In this document: piece after piece, positions 49,896 to 59,323 of the stretch
How the letters are laid out: each line of letters starts with the position of its first letter
How positions within the stretch are numbered: position 1 is the stretch's first letter
NCBI RefSeq assembly: GCF_018616375.1
Contig: NZ_JAEQBB010000003.1
Location: 1-64,000 of the forward strand
Length of the DNA: 64,000 bases
Source: Exiguobacterium sp. J17977
Lineage (GTDB): Bacteria; Bacillota; Bacilli; Exiguobacteriales; Exiguobacteriaceae
Direction: 5' to 3'
Made by a program: the position numbers and the translations under genes
The notes under the pieces: model-generated
Told to the model about the DNA's origin: nothing
Databases searched by the model: none
The model's input: only the letters and a program-made list of their open reading frames with translations

Positions 49896-52007
49896 ATGAA
49901 AACCGTCGAACTGTCGATTCAAGGGATGACATGCGCCGCATGTTCGGCCCGCATCGAGAAAGTATTGAATAAAATGGACGGTGTCGAGGCGACCGTCAAC
50001 TTGCCGCTCGAGACGGCGACAATTCGCGTCGACGACGGCATCACCGAAGACGAGCTGATCGCCCGCATCGAGAAAATCGGCTACGGCGCAGAACGGAAGG
50101 CGGAACTGACGCCCAAACACGACCTGCGCCCGCTCGAGCGAAAAGTGCTCATCTCGGCGCTGTTGTCGGCGCCGCTTCTGCTCGTCATGATTACGCACAT
50201 CCCGGGTGTGACGTTCCATGCCGATTGGCTGATGAGTCCGTGGTGGCAGTTCGCGCTCGCCACGCCGGTCCAATTCTGGATTGGGGCCCAGTTTTATCAG
50301 GGGGCGTATAAGAGTTTGAAGAGCGGCGCGGCCAATATGGACGTGCTCGTGGCGACAGGGACGTCGGCGGCCTACTTTTACTCCGTCTTCGAGATGCTCG
50401 CCCATCCGATGCACCCGTCGCTCTATTTCGAGACGAGCGCAGTCTTAATCACGCTCGTATTGCTCGGGAAATGGTTAGAGGCTCGAGCCAAAGAGAAAAC
50501 GACCGACGCGCTCAAGTCGCTTCTGTCGTTACAGGCGAAAGAGGCGATTTTACTCGTCGACGGCGTCGAACGTTCGGTCGCAATCGATTTGGTCAAAGCC
50601 GGCGACGTCATCGTCGTTCGTCCTGGTGAGAAAGTGCCGGTCGACGGGAAAATCGTCGATGGCGAGACGGTCATCGATGAGTCGATGCTGACCGGAGAGT
50701 CGATCCCATCCGAGAAAACTGTCGGAGCCGATGTCGTCGGCGGAACGATTAACCGTTCACACCGGGTGTTGATGGTCGCTGAACGTGTTGGTAGCGAGAC
50801 GATGCTCGCCCAAATTGTCCGCGTCGTTGAACAGGCCCAGACGGATAAGGCACCGATTCAGCGACAGGCCGACCGGATTTCGGGTGTGTTCGTCCCAATC
50901 GTCGTCGCCATCAGCGCCTTGACGTTCGCGGTCTGGACGCTCGGGTTCAACGACTTTGATACGGCGATTCGAGCCTCGATTGCCGTCCTCGTCATCGCCT
51001 GTCCGTGTGCTCTCGGTTTGGCGACACCGACATCGATTATGGTCGGGACAGGTCGTGCCGCCGAACGGGGCGTCTTATTTAAAGGAGGCGGCCAACTCGA
51101 ATCGTTGAACGGTGTCGACATCGTCGTCTTCGATAAGACGGGGACACTCACGAAAGGGACGCCGGAAGTCGTGGCGACGTTCGGAGACGCTTCGATTTTG
51201 AAGTTGGCCATTATGGCCGAGCGTCAGTCGACCCATCCGCTTGCCGAGGCGATTGGTCGTGGTGAAGGCAGCGGCCAGGTCGAACGCGTCGAAGAGTTGG
51301 CCGGTCGAGGATTGAAAGCGGTCGTGGATGGGAAACCTCTACGTATCGGTTCGGTCCGCATGATGCAAGAAGCCGGTTTCGCCTTACCGGATTGGGATAT
51401 GCAGGCGATGACGCCTGTCTATGTGGCCGACGAGTCCGGAATCGTCGCGGCGTTCGGTCTCCAAGATCAATTAAAAGAGCGGAGCCGTGCCGTTGTGCAA
51501 CATCTCGCCATGACGAGACAAGTGTACGTCTTGACCGGTGACCGCAAAGAAGTCGCATTGGATATTGCCCATCAACTCGGGATTCCCGAAGCGAACGTCA
51601 TCGCCGAGGTGCTACCGGTCGAGAAAGCGGATCACGTCGAAGCGTTGAAGCGCCAAGGACGTGTCGCCATGGTCGGGGACGGCATGAATGATGCGCCGGC
51701 TCTCGCCGTCGCGGATGTCGGGATTGCGTTCGGGAGCGGGACGGATGTCGCGTTAGAAGCGGCTGATGTCACGGTGATGGGACAAGACATCGAGGGCGTG
51801 AACCGCGCCATCGAGATGAGTTCATTGACGATGCGCAACATTCGGCAAAACCTGTTCTGGGCGCTGGCATATAACAGTCTAGGCATCCCAGTCGCAGCGG
51901 CAGGTCTGCTCGCCCCATGGATTGCCGGGGCAGCCATGGCGTTCAGTTCGGTCTCGGTCGTCTTGAATGCATTACGATTGAAAACACAAGGAGGAAAATC
52001 AACATGA
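49896..52007 (+). CDS. copA: copper-exporting P-type ATPase
   Basis: P1B-type ATPase of 703 residues that exports Cu(I). One N-terminal HMA domain binds copper with MTCAAC (C13, C16); Bacillus CopA has two such domains. The transmembrane CPC motif is in [11 protein letters not shown], the phosphorylated Asp is in DKTGTLTKG, and STHPLAEAI and [11 protein letters not shown] mark the nucleotide domains. AAGGAGGTG precedes the ATG. Between csoR and copZ, overlapping copZ by four bases. Confidence 0.96.
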   Translation: MKTVELSIQGMTCAACSARIEKVLNKMDGVEATVNLPLETATIRVDDGITEDELIARIEKIGYGAERKAELTPKHDLRPLERKVLISALLSAPLLLVMITHIPGVTFHADWLMSPWWQFALATPVQFWIGAQFYQGAYKSLKSGAANMDVLVATGTSAAYFYSVFEMLAHPMHPSLYFETSAVLITLVLLGKWLEARAKEKTTDALKSLLSLQAKEAILLVDGVERSVAIDLVKAGDVIVVRPGEKVPVDGKIVDGETVIDESMLTGESIPSEKTVGADVVGGTINRSHRVLMVAERVGSETMLAQIVRVVEQAQTDKAPIQRQADRISGVFVPIVVAISALTFAVWTLGFNDFDTAIRASIAVLVIACPCALGLATPTSIMVGTGRAAERGVLFKGGGQLESLNGVDIVVFDKTGTLTKGTPEVVATFGDASILKLAIMAERQSTHPLAEAIGRGEGSGQVERVEELAGRGLKAVVDGKPLRIGSVRMMQEAGFALPDWDMQAMTPVYVADESGIVAAFGLQDQLKERSRAVVQHLAMTRQVYVLTGDRKEVALDIAHQLGIPEANVIAEVLPVEKADHVEALKRQGRVAMVGDGMNDAPALAVADVGIAFGSGTDVALEAADVTVMGQDIEGVNRAIEMSSLTMRNIRQNLFWALAYNSLGIPVAAAGLLAPWIAGAAMAFSSVSVVLNALRLKTQGGKST

Positions 52008-52210
52008 ATGAAACGACTTTAAAAGTAGAAGGTATGACATGCAACCATTGCAAAGCAGCGGTCGAAGGGGCGCTGACGGAATTAGACGGCGTCGAATCAG
52101 CGATCGTCTCGCTCCAGGACCATCGGGTCGATGTCATCCATAACGATAAAATCTCGAAACGAGCGATGATTGAAGCCATCGAAGAACAAGGCTACGACGT
52201 CAACGCATGA
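52004..52210 (+). CDS. copZ: copper chaperone CopZ
   Basis: HMA-fold protein of 68 residues with the binding motif MTCNHC (C13, C16) that delivers Cu(I) to CopA. The start overlaps the copA stop (ATGA) and has GGAGG upstream. Last gene of the copper operon. Confidence 0.95.
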   Translation: MNETTLKVEGMTCNHCKAAVEGALTELDGVESAIVSLQDHRVDVIHNDKISKRAMIEAIEEQGYDVNA

Positions 52211-52216
52211 TTCAAC

Positions 52217-52244
52217 GCTCTCGCCTACAGCGGGAGCTTTTTTT
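52217..52244 (+). terminator. terminator of csoR-copA-copZ
   Basis: Stem GCTCTCGC / GCGGGAGC with loop CTACA and seven T. Confidence 0.88.
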
Positions 52245-52250
52245 GTGATG

Positions 52251-52302
52251 TTCAACCGAGTCGAAACATGCTATATTATAGGTGATAATGAGAATCGGTA
52301 TC
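52251..52302 (+). promoter_or_regulatory. promoter with Fur-like box upstream of a 30-residue peptide gene
   Basis: TTCAAC (52251-52256), 17-base spacer, TATTAT (52274-52279). Immediately downstream GATAATGAGAATCGGTATC (52284-52302) matches 16 of 19 positions of the classical Fur box GATAATGATAATCATTATC. It can be read as two overlapping 7-1-7 half-site pairs, the usual Fur arrangement. The box covers the likely transcription start. Confidence 0.6.
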
Positions 52303-52322
52303 AACGAGGAAGGTGGGGCAAG

Positions 52323-52415
52323 ATGGAAATCATGATGATTAGCGGCGTACTGGCCTTACTGAGTGGAGGCACAGTATTCCTCGCGCAACAGATGCGCACG
52401 CGGCCGACACGGTAA
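52323..52415 (+). CDS. small membrane protein of 30 residues
   Basis: Thirty residues: hydrophobic residues 2-21 form one membrane segment, and the tail QQMRTRPTR is basic. The ATG at 52323 is preceded by GAGGAAGGTGGGGC. The gene has its own promoter with a Fur-like box and its own terminator, so it is an independent unit behind the copper operon. I know no family; by analogy with small metal-regulated peptides it could modulate a transporter, but this is inference. Confidence 0.65.
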   Translation: MEIMMISGVLALLSGGTVFLAQQMRTRPTR

Positions 52416-52416
52416 G

Positions 52417-52439
52417 GAAGGGGAGACCCTTCTTTTTTT
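52417..52439 (+). terminator. terminator of the 30-residue peptide gene
   Basis: Stem GAAGGG / CCCTTC with loop GAGA, followed by seven T; starts two bases after the stop codon. Confidence 0.85.
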
Positions 52440-52553
52440 GTCGATTCGTTGACGTGTAGCGAGCACATTCAAAGCCCAAGAAACGAGCCCATTCCCATCT
52501 TTAGTCCATAATTGTTTGATATGATATGTAAAAACGTTGCAGAGGTGACTCGA

Positions 52554-53216
52554 ATGTACACAATTTATTTAGTGGATGACGAAATTAATTTGAACAAGAT
52601 GCTCGTCACATATTTGGAGCAGGAAGGGTATCGCGTCCGGTCGTTCACCGACGGAATCTCGGCCCAAGCTGCCATCAAGGACGAGCCGGACCTATGGGTG
52701 CTCGATATTATGCTCCCCGACTTGGACGGATTCCAGTTGTTGAAACAAATCAAGGCGACGAACGCCTTCACACCGACCATCTTCATTTCGGCACGTGACG
52801 AAGATATCGATAAAATCATCGGACTCGAAATGGGGTCTGACGATTATATCGCCAAACCGTTCTTGCCACGCGAGCTTGTCATCCGGGTGAAGAAGTTGAT
52901 TGACCGGGTGTACGGCTCAAAATCGAACGAACATATCGAGTATGGGGAATATACGATTTATCCCGAGAAACGTCTCATCCGACACGAACAGGATGAAATC
53001 GATTTGACGTCGAAAGAGTTTGACTTATTGCTGCTGTTCCTTGAACACCCGGGTTCGGCGTTGTCGCGTGAACAGATTCTTGAAGGCGTCTGGGGCCATG
53101 ACTATTTCGGTTCGGACCGCGTCGTCGATGATTTGGTGCGGCGCCTGCGGAAGAAATTGCATCGCTTGGAGCTCGAGACGCTCTATGGCGTCGGTTATCG
53201 ACTCGTTAAGCCATGA
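52554..53216 (+). CDS. cssR: response regulator CssR
   Basis: OmpR-family response regulator of 220 residues. The receiver domain has the phosphorylated D51 (WVLDIMLP), acidic D8/D9 and Lys in IAKPF; the C-terminal winged helix includes LTSKEFDLLLLFLEHPG and RVVDDLVRRLRKKL. The sequence is close to Bacillus CssR along its whole length, including FISARDEDID. In Bacillus CssRS senses secretion stress and induces htrA/htrB; those targets are not in this window. The start at 52554 has AGAGGTGAC upstream. It overlaps cssS by four bases. Confidence 0.9.
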   Translation: MYTIYLVDDEINLNKMLVTYLEQEGYRVRSFTDGISAQAAIKDEPDLWVLDIMLPDLDGFQLLKQIKATNAFTPTIFISARDEDIDKIIGLEMGSDDYIAKPFLPRELVIRVKKLIDRVYGSKSNEHIEYGEYTIYPEKRLIRHEQDEIDLTSKEFDLLLLFLEHPGSALSREQILEGVWGHDYFGSDRVVDDLVRRLRKKLHRLELETLYGVGYRLVKP

Positions 53217-54592
53217 AGCTCGATCACCTTCAGCCGAAGCGGCTCATGTGGAAAATCTGGGTGTTGATTCTCCTCATCATCGTGACGCTCGCCTTGATGA
53301 TTTTATTGACGATCCGTTCCTCGATCACGCAATTCATCGATGAACAAGTGTATGAGACGTTGCAAGATGTCGATTATTACCTGGGGAATACGAACGAGTT
53401 GGAAAATATCCCGCAAAATCCGATTGAGTATGATCGCCGGCAACAAGAGTCCCGTTCGGTCAACCAGCTCATCTTTTTACCGAATGGACGAATCATTTAT
53501 GGATCGGCACCGCTCGAGCTGACGAACCGGATGTATCAAGAAGCAATCGACCAGACGAGCGAGGTCGCCAAATATCAGACGACGATTGACGGAGAGGACG
53601 TCTACTATATCATCCGTCAAAACGAGTATGATGGCGAGCTCATCTATCAGGCATCTTATGCGTGGGACGCCTATCGCCGTGAACTCGTCTCGACGCTCTA
53701 CTGGCGCATCTCGATTTTAATCGGAGTCATCAGCTTGCTGTCGTTGATTCCGGCCCTCTGGATGTCGCGTGAGCTGACGAAACCGATCGTCGAGATGGAA
53801 CGGGCAGTCGAAAAAATCTCGAACCGTCAATGGGAGACGGTGCTTCCGCTCGCGCGTCAAGACGAGCTCGGCCAATTGGCCCGCTCGATTGATGCGATGC
53901 GGCAAGAGCTGCAAGAGCAGGACGTGGCTCAACAGGCGTTGCTCCAAAACATCTCCCACGATTTGAAGACGCCAATCATGGTCATCCGCGGTTATGCCCA
54001 ATCCATCGGAGACGGCATCTATCCGACCGGAGACTTGAAAGGGTCGGCCGAGGTCATCGACGAAGAGGCCTCACGGCTCGAGAAGAAAGTCGTCGATTTG
54101 CTATACGTCACCAAGTTGGAATATTTCAAGGGCCAAGAGATGCGGCTTGAACCGATCAATCTCGATAAATTGGTGGAACTACTCGTCAGCCGGTTTAAAT
54201 TGCGTGGCAACGTGGACTGGACGGTCGAAGGGCATGCCGGTGAGATGCTCGGTGATGGGGAACAGATTCGTGTCGCATTCGAGAATGTGCTCGATAACGC
54301 TCTGCGTTACGCCGAATCGAGGATTCATATCCGTCTGTCGCATACTGAGGCAGGAGTCGAGATCACGATTGAGAATGATGGTCCACCTGTCGACGAGAAC
54401 CTCGACTTGTTCCATCAATTCTCACGTGGAAAACAAGGGAAGTTTGGACTCGGTCTCTTCATCGTTCAACGGATTGTGACGCTTCATGAGGGGACGGTCG
54501 CATTGGGAAATACAAGTGACGGAGTTGCTGTGCATTTTCACTTTCCGCCCTCGAATTCGATAAAAAAACTAAAGTTAGATTCTCGAAATTAA
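53213..54592 (+). CDS. cssS: sensor histidine kinase CssS
   Basis: Membrane histidine kinase of 459 residues: TM near residues 16-35, extracellular sensor domain, TM near 163-183, a HAMP linker, the phospho-acceptor His in LLQNISHDLKTPIM, then ATPase boxes (N-box ENVLDNALRYA, G-box GKFGLGLFIV). Partner of CssR by gene order and length. It ends in a terminator and precedes comK. The signal in Bacillus is misfolded secreted protein. Confidence 0.9.
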   Translation: MKLDHLQPKRLMWKIWVLILLIIVTLALMILLTIRSSITQFIDEQVYETLQDVDYYLGNTNELENIPQNPIEYDRRQQESRSVNQLIFLPNGRIIYGSAPLELTNRMYQEAIDQTSEVAKYQTTIDGEDVYYIIRQNEYDGELIYQASYAWDAYRRELVSTLYWRISILIGVISLLSLIPALWMSRELTKPIVEMERAVEKISNRQWETVLPLARQDELGQLARSIDAMRQELQEQDVAQQALLQNISHDLKTPIMVIRGYAQSIGDGIYPTGDLKGSAEVIDEEASRLEKKVVDLLYVTKLEYFKGQEMRLEPINLDKLVELLVSRFKLRGNVDWTVEGHAGEMLGDGEQIRVAFENVLDNALRYAESRIHIRLSHTEAGVEITIENDGPPVDENLDLFHQFSRGKQGKFGLGLFIVQRIVTLHEGTVALGNTSDGVAVHFHFPPSNSIKKLKLDSRN

Positions 54593-54621
54593 AAATCAGC
54601 CACGCGTTGGCTGATTTTTTT
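54591..54621 (+). terminator. terminator of cssRS
   Basis: Stem AAAATCAGCCA / TGGCTGATTTT with loop CGCGT and T run, overlapping the last base pair of the stop codon region. Confidence 0.88.
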
Positions 54622-54713
54622 AATGGGAAATGTTGGAGTTCGATTTGTGAAAACGATGATTCCTTGTTATGAATGAGAGGTAAGGCAATACATCCATGAT
54701 GGAGGCAGATCAG

Positions 54714-55163
54714 ATGACTAAGTTGACGAATGAAACAAGAGCTTTGATTCCGGTGTTTAATGAGTACGGGGAGGCGGAGACGCTCGTCTATCAATCAGAT
54801 GGGGTTCAACGCTTGAAAGGCTCACCCCTTCACTTACTCGAATCCGCCTGTCTATATTACGGTTCAAGTATCCAAGGACGGATTGAAGCGGCCCGTGGCG
54901 TACTCGGCCCGCACCGGAAAACGCCCGTCATCATGGATTGGCACGCAGATACAATCTTTTTCCCGACCATCGCCAAAGAAAGCCCGGACTGTGCTTGGAT
55001 CAATTTTTCACATGTGCACAAGGCGAATAAAAGTGGAAAAGGGAGCAAAATTTTATTCCATTCGGGAGAAACGGTCGATGTCCCGGTATCCAGTCACACG
55101 GTCGATAAACAAAAACAACGCGCCATCCAATTATCGTACTCCTTCCAGAAACGCTTTCACTGA
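54714..55163 (+). CDS. comK: competence transcription factor ComK (short form)
   Basis: DNA-binding master regulator of competence in Bacillus. The 149-residue protein shows the ComK core: SACLYYGSSIQGRIEAARGV, then HRKTPVIMDWHADTIFFPT and CAWINFSHVHKA. It is about 40 residues shorter than Bacillus subtilis ComK (192 residues), ending just after the QKRFH region; the missing C-terminal part there includes the site bound by MecA. The start at 54714 has GGAGG nine bases upstream. No K-box (AAAAN5TTTT) match is clear in its upstream region. Same orientation as cssRS, but separated by a terminator. Confidence 0.82.
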   Translation: MTKLTNETRALIPVFNEYGEAETLVYQSDGVQRLKGSPLHLLESACLYYGSSIQGRIEAARGVLGPHRKTPVIMDWHADTIFFPTIAKESPDCAWINFSHVHKANKSGKGSKILFHSGETVDVPVSSHTVDKQKQRAIQLSYSFQKRFH

Positions 55164-55271
55164 AACACATTCAGTCAGGTTTAAAGATTGAAATCGATGA
55201 CGAACCCCTCTATGATGAAGAAGAATAGTTCATATGTGTATTTGCACATTATCTGAAAGCGAGGGGTCAAC

Positions 55272-58200
55272 ATGTTTTTTCAAAAAATGATTGAACGAGG
55301 GAAACTGGTCATCGTGTTTTTACTCGTCGCAGTCGTCGTCGGAGTGCTCACGTTCTTCCAACTTCCGAAGCGTGAAATTCCGGAGACGAGTGTCAATATC
55401 ATCTTGATTCAGACGCCATATCCAGGCGCGACCGCAGAGACGGTCGAACGGAACGTCACGAATATTTTGGAGACTGAATTGAGAGGACTCGATGGAATCG
55501 AGAATGTGTCATCATTATCCGCATCCGAGTTCTCAAACATCACCGTCGAGTATGAAGACGGCTTCGACCGAAGTGAGCTCCAGGCGAACGTGCGTCAAGC
55601 CATTTCGGATGCCGCGCCGCGCTTGCCTGACAATGCGCTCGCACCAACCGTCAATGACTCGATCGGACAATTGCCGGTCGCGTCATACTTGTTGACTGCG
55701 GACGACCGCGAATCGTTGCAGGCGGCCCGTGAAGATGTCGAGCGGTTGGAGGAGCGCTTATTGCGGACCGATGGCGTGACGGGTGTGACCATCAAAGGAT
55801 TACCAGAAACCGAATTCGTCGTCTCGCTCGACTCGGCCGAACTCGGCGAGCGTCAACTCGCCTTCCCGGACGTCTTGACGGCCATCAATGAAGAATATAA
55901 GACGACTCCGCTCGGCCGTCAGTCGACGGAAGAAGGCATCTATCAGTTGGCGATCGACAGTTTGACGAACGTCAATGACATGGGTCAAGTCGTCGTCGGA
56001 TCGGTGAACGGGACGCCCGTTCTACTCGAAGACGTCGGTACGGTCGAAGAGACGGAAAAAGCGGTCACGGACCTCGTCTCGCTCGATGGACAGCCCGCCA
56101 TTTCCTTGACGGTCACGATCGAGTCGGGACAAGATATCCCGACGCTTCAAGAACGCGTCGATGAAGTTGTCGCCACAGAAGTCGGTGATGTCGCTGGTGT
56201 CGAGCTCGTCCCTTATTACGAGCAGGCCAAAGCGGTCGACGCGATCTTCTCGTCGTTGACGAAAGAGTTCATCGTCGCCATGATTGCCGTCATCGTCGTC
56301 ACGACGATCGGATTGACGGTCTCAGGATCAATCATCGTCAGCTTGGCGATTCCATTATCATTCTTGCTCGCGTTAATCCCGCTTCGTTTCACGGGGGTCG
56401 ACTTGAACCAAATCTCCATCATCGGGGCCATCATCGCCCTCGGGATTCTCGTCGATGACGCCATCGTCGTCAACGACAATATCCTGCGCCGTTATCGGAA
56501 AGGGGACACGGCGATGGGAGGTGCCGTACGCGGGACGAAAGAAGTGTGGGGCTCAATCGTCACATCGACGCTCGCCGTCGTCTTCGCGTTCTTGCCGTTG
56601 ACGCTCTTGTCTGGTGCGAACGGGAACTTTATTCGCGCCTTGCCGACCGTATTGGCGCTGTCGGTGCTCGCCTCGATGGTCATCAGTTTGACCCTCGTCC
56701 CGATTGCCCAATACTGGTTGAACCGAAAACAAGTCAAAGTTTCCAAACGAGAGCCAGGTTGGCTAGGAAAACCGCTCAACCGTCTCAGTAATTTCTATGC
56801 GGACAAGTTGCTGCCGAAAGTTGCGAAGCGCCCGTGGACGTTCGGGCTCGTCGGTTTCGTCATCACGACCGCCTTGTACGGATTGATTCTTTTGACTCCG
56901 TTTGAATTCTTCCCGGCCGCGAACCGACCAGAAGTCGTGACGAGCGTCACATTCCCGGTCCAGACCGACTTGGAAGAGACGGAACGGAGACTTCAAGCCA
57001 TCGAGGAAGAGTTCCAAAGCATCGATGGTGTCACCGAGACGTCAATCTTTGCCGGGGGCGGGTTACCGAGCCTATTCACGGGTGGACTCGACCAAACGGG
57101 TGACAACACCGGTCAAGTCGTCGTCCGCGTCGATAACGAGACAATCGATGCGATTCAATTGATTGATCAGTATACGACGCAAATCCGTGAGAATAACCCG
57201 GACGCTGAAATCTTCTTGGATACGCAACAACAAGGACCGCCGACGTCGGCACCTGTCGAATTCACGATGCGCGGCGAGACGATCGACGAGCTCGTGGCAG
57301 CTCGTGATGCCGTGAAAGCGGACCTCGAGGAGATTGATGGTGCGCTCGTCCTCGACAACATTAAAGAACCGTTCCAGACGCTCACGTATGAGCTCGACCG
57401 TGACGCGATGGCGGCAGCTGGCGTCACAGCGAAAGCGATCAGTGACCAGATTCGTCTCGTCACGGACGGAATTCCAATCGGTACGTTCGATGATGGTGTC
57501 GAACAGCGCGATGTGAAAATCGTCGTCGATGCGGAAGCGAACCGTGAGGCGCTCGCCTTGGACGAGATTCTCGTCCCGGTCGAAACGGAGGCCGGCCCGC
57601 CGGTCGCACCGCTCAGCACGTTCGTCACCGAGACGACGACGGAACAGATTCAACAGATTCCGCGTGAGAACGGGGAACGGACCGTGACGCTTCAAATCTA
57701 TGCGAGCGAAGGCATGGACGAGGAGGCGTTCAAACAAGACGTCGACCGTGTGCTCAACGATGCGGAGTCTGCCTTGACCGATGACGGGATCGCGTTTGAT
57801 CAATCGGGGGCAAGCGACACACAAAACGAGTTCTTCCTTGAACTTGCTACGTTGTTCGTCGTCGTCCTGTTCTTGATCTTCTTGATTATTGCGTTCCAGT
57901 TCAATTCATTGTCACTGCCGTTACTCGTCTTGTTCACGATTTACTTGGCGATTGCCGGAGCGGTCGTCGGGCTGTTCATCACGCAGACGCCATTTAGCTT
58001 CATGGCTTCGATGGGGATTGTCTCGCTCGCCGGAATCGTCGTCCGGAACGCCGTCGTCTTGTTCGAGTTCATCGAGCAAGGGATTCGGGACGGCATGGCG
58101 GTCACGACCGCTGTCTATGAGGCAGGCCGGGCCCGGATTCGTCCGATCCTGTTGACGGCCTTGACCGCCGTCGTCGCCCTGTTGCCAGTCGCGTTCGGGC

Positions 58201-58340
58201 AAGACCCACTCTTCAAACCACTTGCCATCTGTATCGTGTCAGGGATTTTGTTCTCGACGGTACTGACGCTCGTGCTCGTCCCGGCGTACTATTTGATTTT
58301 GGCGAAACGTCGCCACCGAGATAAACCGTTCACGGAGTAA
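55272..58340 (+). CDS. RND-type efflux transporter (AcrB/SwrC-like)
   Basis: Proton-driven exporter of 1022 residues. The typical layout of two halves, each with one TM, a large extracytoplasmic loop and six TM segments, is present. The first loop starts FQLPKREIPETSVNIILIQT, and the TM4 region keeps the conserved DD in LGILVDDAIVVND. The closest Gram-positive relative is SwrC/YerP of Bacillus, involved in surfactin and drug resistance. No membrane-fusion protein is encoded next to it, as usual in Firmicutes. RBS GCGAGGGGTC; monocistronic. Confidence 0.92.
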   Translation: MFFQKMIERGKLVIVFLLVAVVVGVLTFFQLPKREIPETSVNIILIQTPYPGATAETVERNVTNILETELRGLDGIENVSSLSASEFSNITVEYEDGFDRSELQANVRQAISDAAPRLPDNALAPTVNDSIGQLPVASYLLTADDRESLQAAREDVERLEERLLRTDGVTGVTIKGLPETEFVVSLDSAELGERQLAFPDVLTAINEEYKTTPLGRQSTEEGIYQLAIDSLTNVNDMGQVVVGSVNGTPVLLEDVGTVEETEKAVTDLVSLDGQPAISLTVTIESGQDIPTLQERVDEVVATEVGDVAGVELVPYYEQAKAVDAIFSSLTKEFIVAMIAVIVVTTIGLTVSGSIIVSLAIPLSFLLALIPLRFTGVDLNQISIIGAIIALGILVDDAIVVNDNILRRYRKGDTAMGGAVRGTKEVWGSIVTSTLAVVFAFLPLTLLSGANGNFIRALPTVLALSVLASMVISLTLVPIAQYWLNRKQVKVSKREPGWLGKPLNRLSNFYADKLLPKVAKRPWTFGLVGFVITTALYGLILLTPFEFFPAANRPEVVTSVTFPVQTDLEETERRLQAIEEEFQSIDGVTETSIFAGGGLPSLFTGGLDQTGDNTGQVVVRVDNETIDAIQLIDQYTTQIRENNPDAEIFLDTQQQGPPTSAPVEFTMRGETIDELVAARDAVKADLEEIDGALVLDNIKEPFQTLTYELDRDAMAAAGVTAKAISDQIRLVTDGIPIGTFDDGVEQRDVKIVVDAEANREALALDEILVPVETEAGPPVAPLSTFVTETTTEQIQQIPRENGERTVTLQIYASEGMDEEAFKQDVDRVLNDAESALTDDGIAFDQSGASDTQNEFFLELATLFVVVLFLIFLIIAFQFNSLSLPLLVLFTIYLAIAGAVVGLFITQTPFSFMASMGIVSLAGIVVRNAVVLFEFIEQGIRDGMAVTTAVYEAGRARIRPILLTALTAVVALLPVAFGQDPLFKPLAICIVSGILFSTVLTLVLVPAYYLILAKRRHRDKPFTE

Positions 58341-58344
58341 GGGG

Positions 58345-58373
58345 AAGGCCGGCCATCGTGCCGGTCTTTTTTT
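58345..58373 (+). terminator. terminator of the RND gene
   Basis: Stem AAGGCCGGC / GCCGGTCTT with loop CATCGT and seven T. Confidence 0.85.
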
Positions 58374-58407
58374 CATGTCGGCTGTCTAGATGTCGATGGA
58401 AGGCATG

Positions 58408-58435
58408 TTTTTGTGAGATGCTCTATGGGTATAAT
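58408..58435 (+). promoter_or_regulatory. promoter of the small tail-anchored protein gene
   Basis: A weak -35 TTTTTG (58408-58413) and a consensus -10 TATAAT (58430-58435) with a 16-base spacer, about 37 bases before the start. Confidence 0.5.
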
Positions 58436-58471
58436 AAGAGAAGGACTTCACAATATTGGAGGGAATCAACG

Positions 58472-58882
58472 ATGAATGATTCATACACATGGTTAAATCG
58501 CCGGACGATTCGCCCGGCTTACAGTGCGACAGGGGGCCGAGCGTGGACGAGCGAACGTGTCGTCCGTCCGGATGCAGCCCGTGGGAAGACAGTTCGCGGC
58601 GTCAAACGCGTACGTCGTCCGTATACGGATGAGCACGGCAACCGCCGTTATACAACGGGGCGTGTCGTCATCACTGACGCGGCTCGCCAAGCACGCGCGC
58701 ATGGACATGGAGAGTCGGCCGTTCAACTTGAGCTGTCGGTACCGACACCGTATGAGCGCGTGAAAGAAATGATTCCGACGAAGAAAGTACTCGTGCCGGT
58801 CATGGCCGGGATTGCCGTCGCTGGAGGACTCGCCGGTGCGATTTACGCGCTTCGGAAGAAGAGACAAAACAAGAACAAATAA
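58472..58882 (+). CDS. unknown basic protein with C-terminal membrane segment
   Basis: Protein of 136 residues, strongly basic (many Arg), with one membrane segment near the C-terminus (about residues 107-126, VPVMAGIAVAGGLAGAIYAL), followed by RKKRQNKNK. No signal peptide, so it may be tail-anchored with the long N-terminal part in the cytoplasm. The middle contains VRRPYTDEHGNRRYTTGRVV. No family recognised. The start at 58472 has GGAGGGA upstream. Its own promoter and terminator. Confidence 0.65.
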   Translation: MNDSYTWLNRRTIRPAYSATGGRAWTSERVVRPDAARGKTVRGVKRVRRPYTDEHGNRRYTTGRVVITDAARQARAHGHGESAVQLELSVPTPYERVKEMIPTKKVLVPVMAGIAVAGGLAGAIYALRKKRQNKNK

Positions 58883-58913
58883 AAAAATCGCCCCTAATTC
58901 GGGCGATTTTTTT
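58882..58913. terminator. bidirectional terminator
   Basis: Stem AAAAAATCGCCC / GGGCGATTTTTT with loop CTAATTC, between two converging genes. Confidence 0.9.
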
Positions 58914-59268
58914 ATTTGAGACGGTCCGCAAGAATCCGTTCGAGCTGTTGCTCGCCGAGTTCGCGCATCTCTGCTTCATTCTCTTCATCGTATGCCTCGT
59001 CAGTGAAACGTCCGACGAATTCGACTTTCCCGTTGCCGAGTTCACGGAAGACGAGGTTTTTCCGGTCTTGATAGAAGACGACGCGATATTCTCGTCCGTT
59101 CTCGTGCATATAGTTGAACACACCTTTAATGTGGTCCATGTTCTTTTCTTCGGGTTGGTCTTCTTCCTCGTCGTCCTCATCCAAGGCGTCGGCGAGGACT
59201 GCCGTCGGTTCTACTTCTTCCGTTTCTTCTTCAGACGAAACGGCCTCTTTCTTTTCTTCTTCTGTCAT
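58912..59268 (-). CDS. unknown acidic protein
   Basis: Protein of 118 residues. The first 45 residues are highly acidic (runs of E and D); the rest is a folded region with the motif FNYMHENGREYRVVFYQDRKN. No signal peptide or membrane segment. I considered DUF1292 but the sequence does not fit it well. RBS AGGAGG seven bases upstream. Monocistronic between a terminator and the truncated globin gene. Confidence 0.65.
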   Translation of the reverse strand: MTEEEKKEAVSSEEETEEVEPTAVLADALDEDDEEEDQPEEKNMDHIKGVFNYMHENGREYRVVFYQDRKNLVFRELGNGKVEFVGRFTDEAYDEENEAEMRELGEQQLERILADRLK

Positions 59269-59323
59269 GAAAAACGACCTCCTTTACTTACTTTCTTATC
59301 ATACCCGCTTTTCGAAAGGCTGA

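Noticed and set aside
49737-50414. Antisense frame (225 codons) opposite csoR and copA
   Set aside because: Crosses the junction of two certain genes and shows no features of its own.
54640-54680. Possible ComK box (AAAAN5TTTT) upstream of comK
   Set aside because: Only AAAAcgatgATTC is present; the right half fails, so autoregulation cannot be claimed.
57072-57824. Long antisense frame (250 codons) opposite the RND gene
   Set aside because: Shadow of the sense coding sequence; no start signals, Arg/Asp-rich nonsense composition.
58912-59268. Assignment of the acidic protein to DUF1292
   Set aside because: Length and acidic N-terminus are similar, but the folded part does not follow the family pattern I remember.
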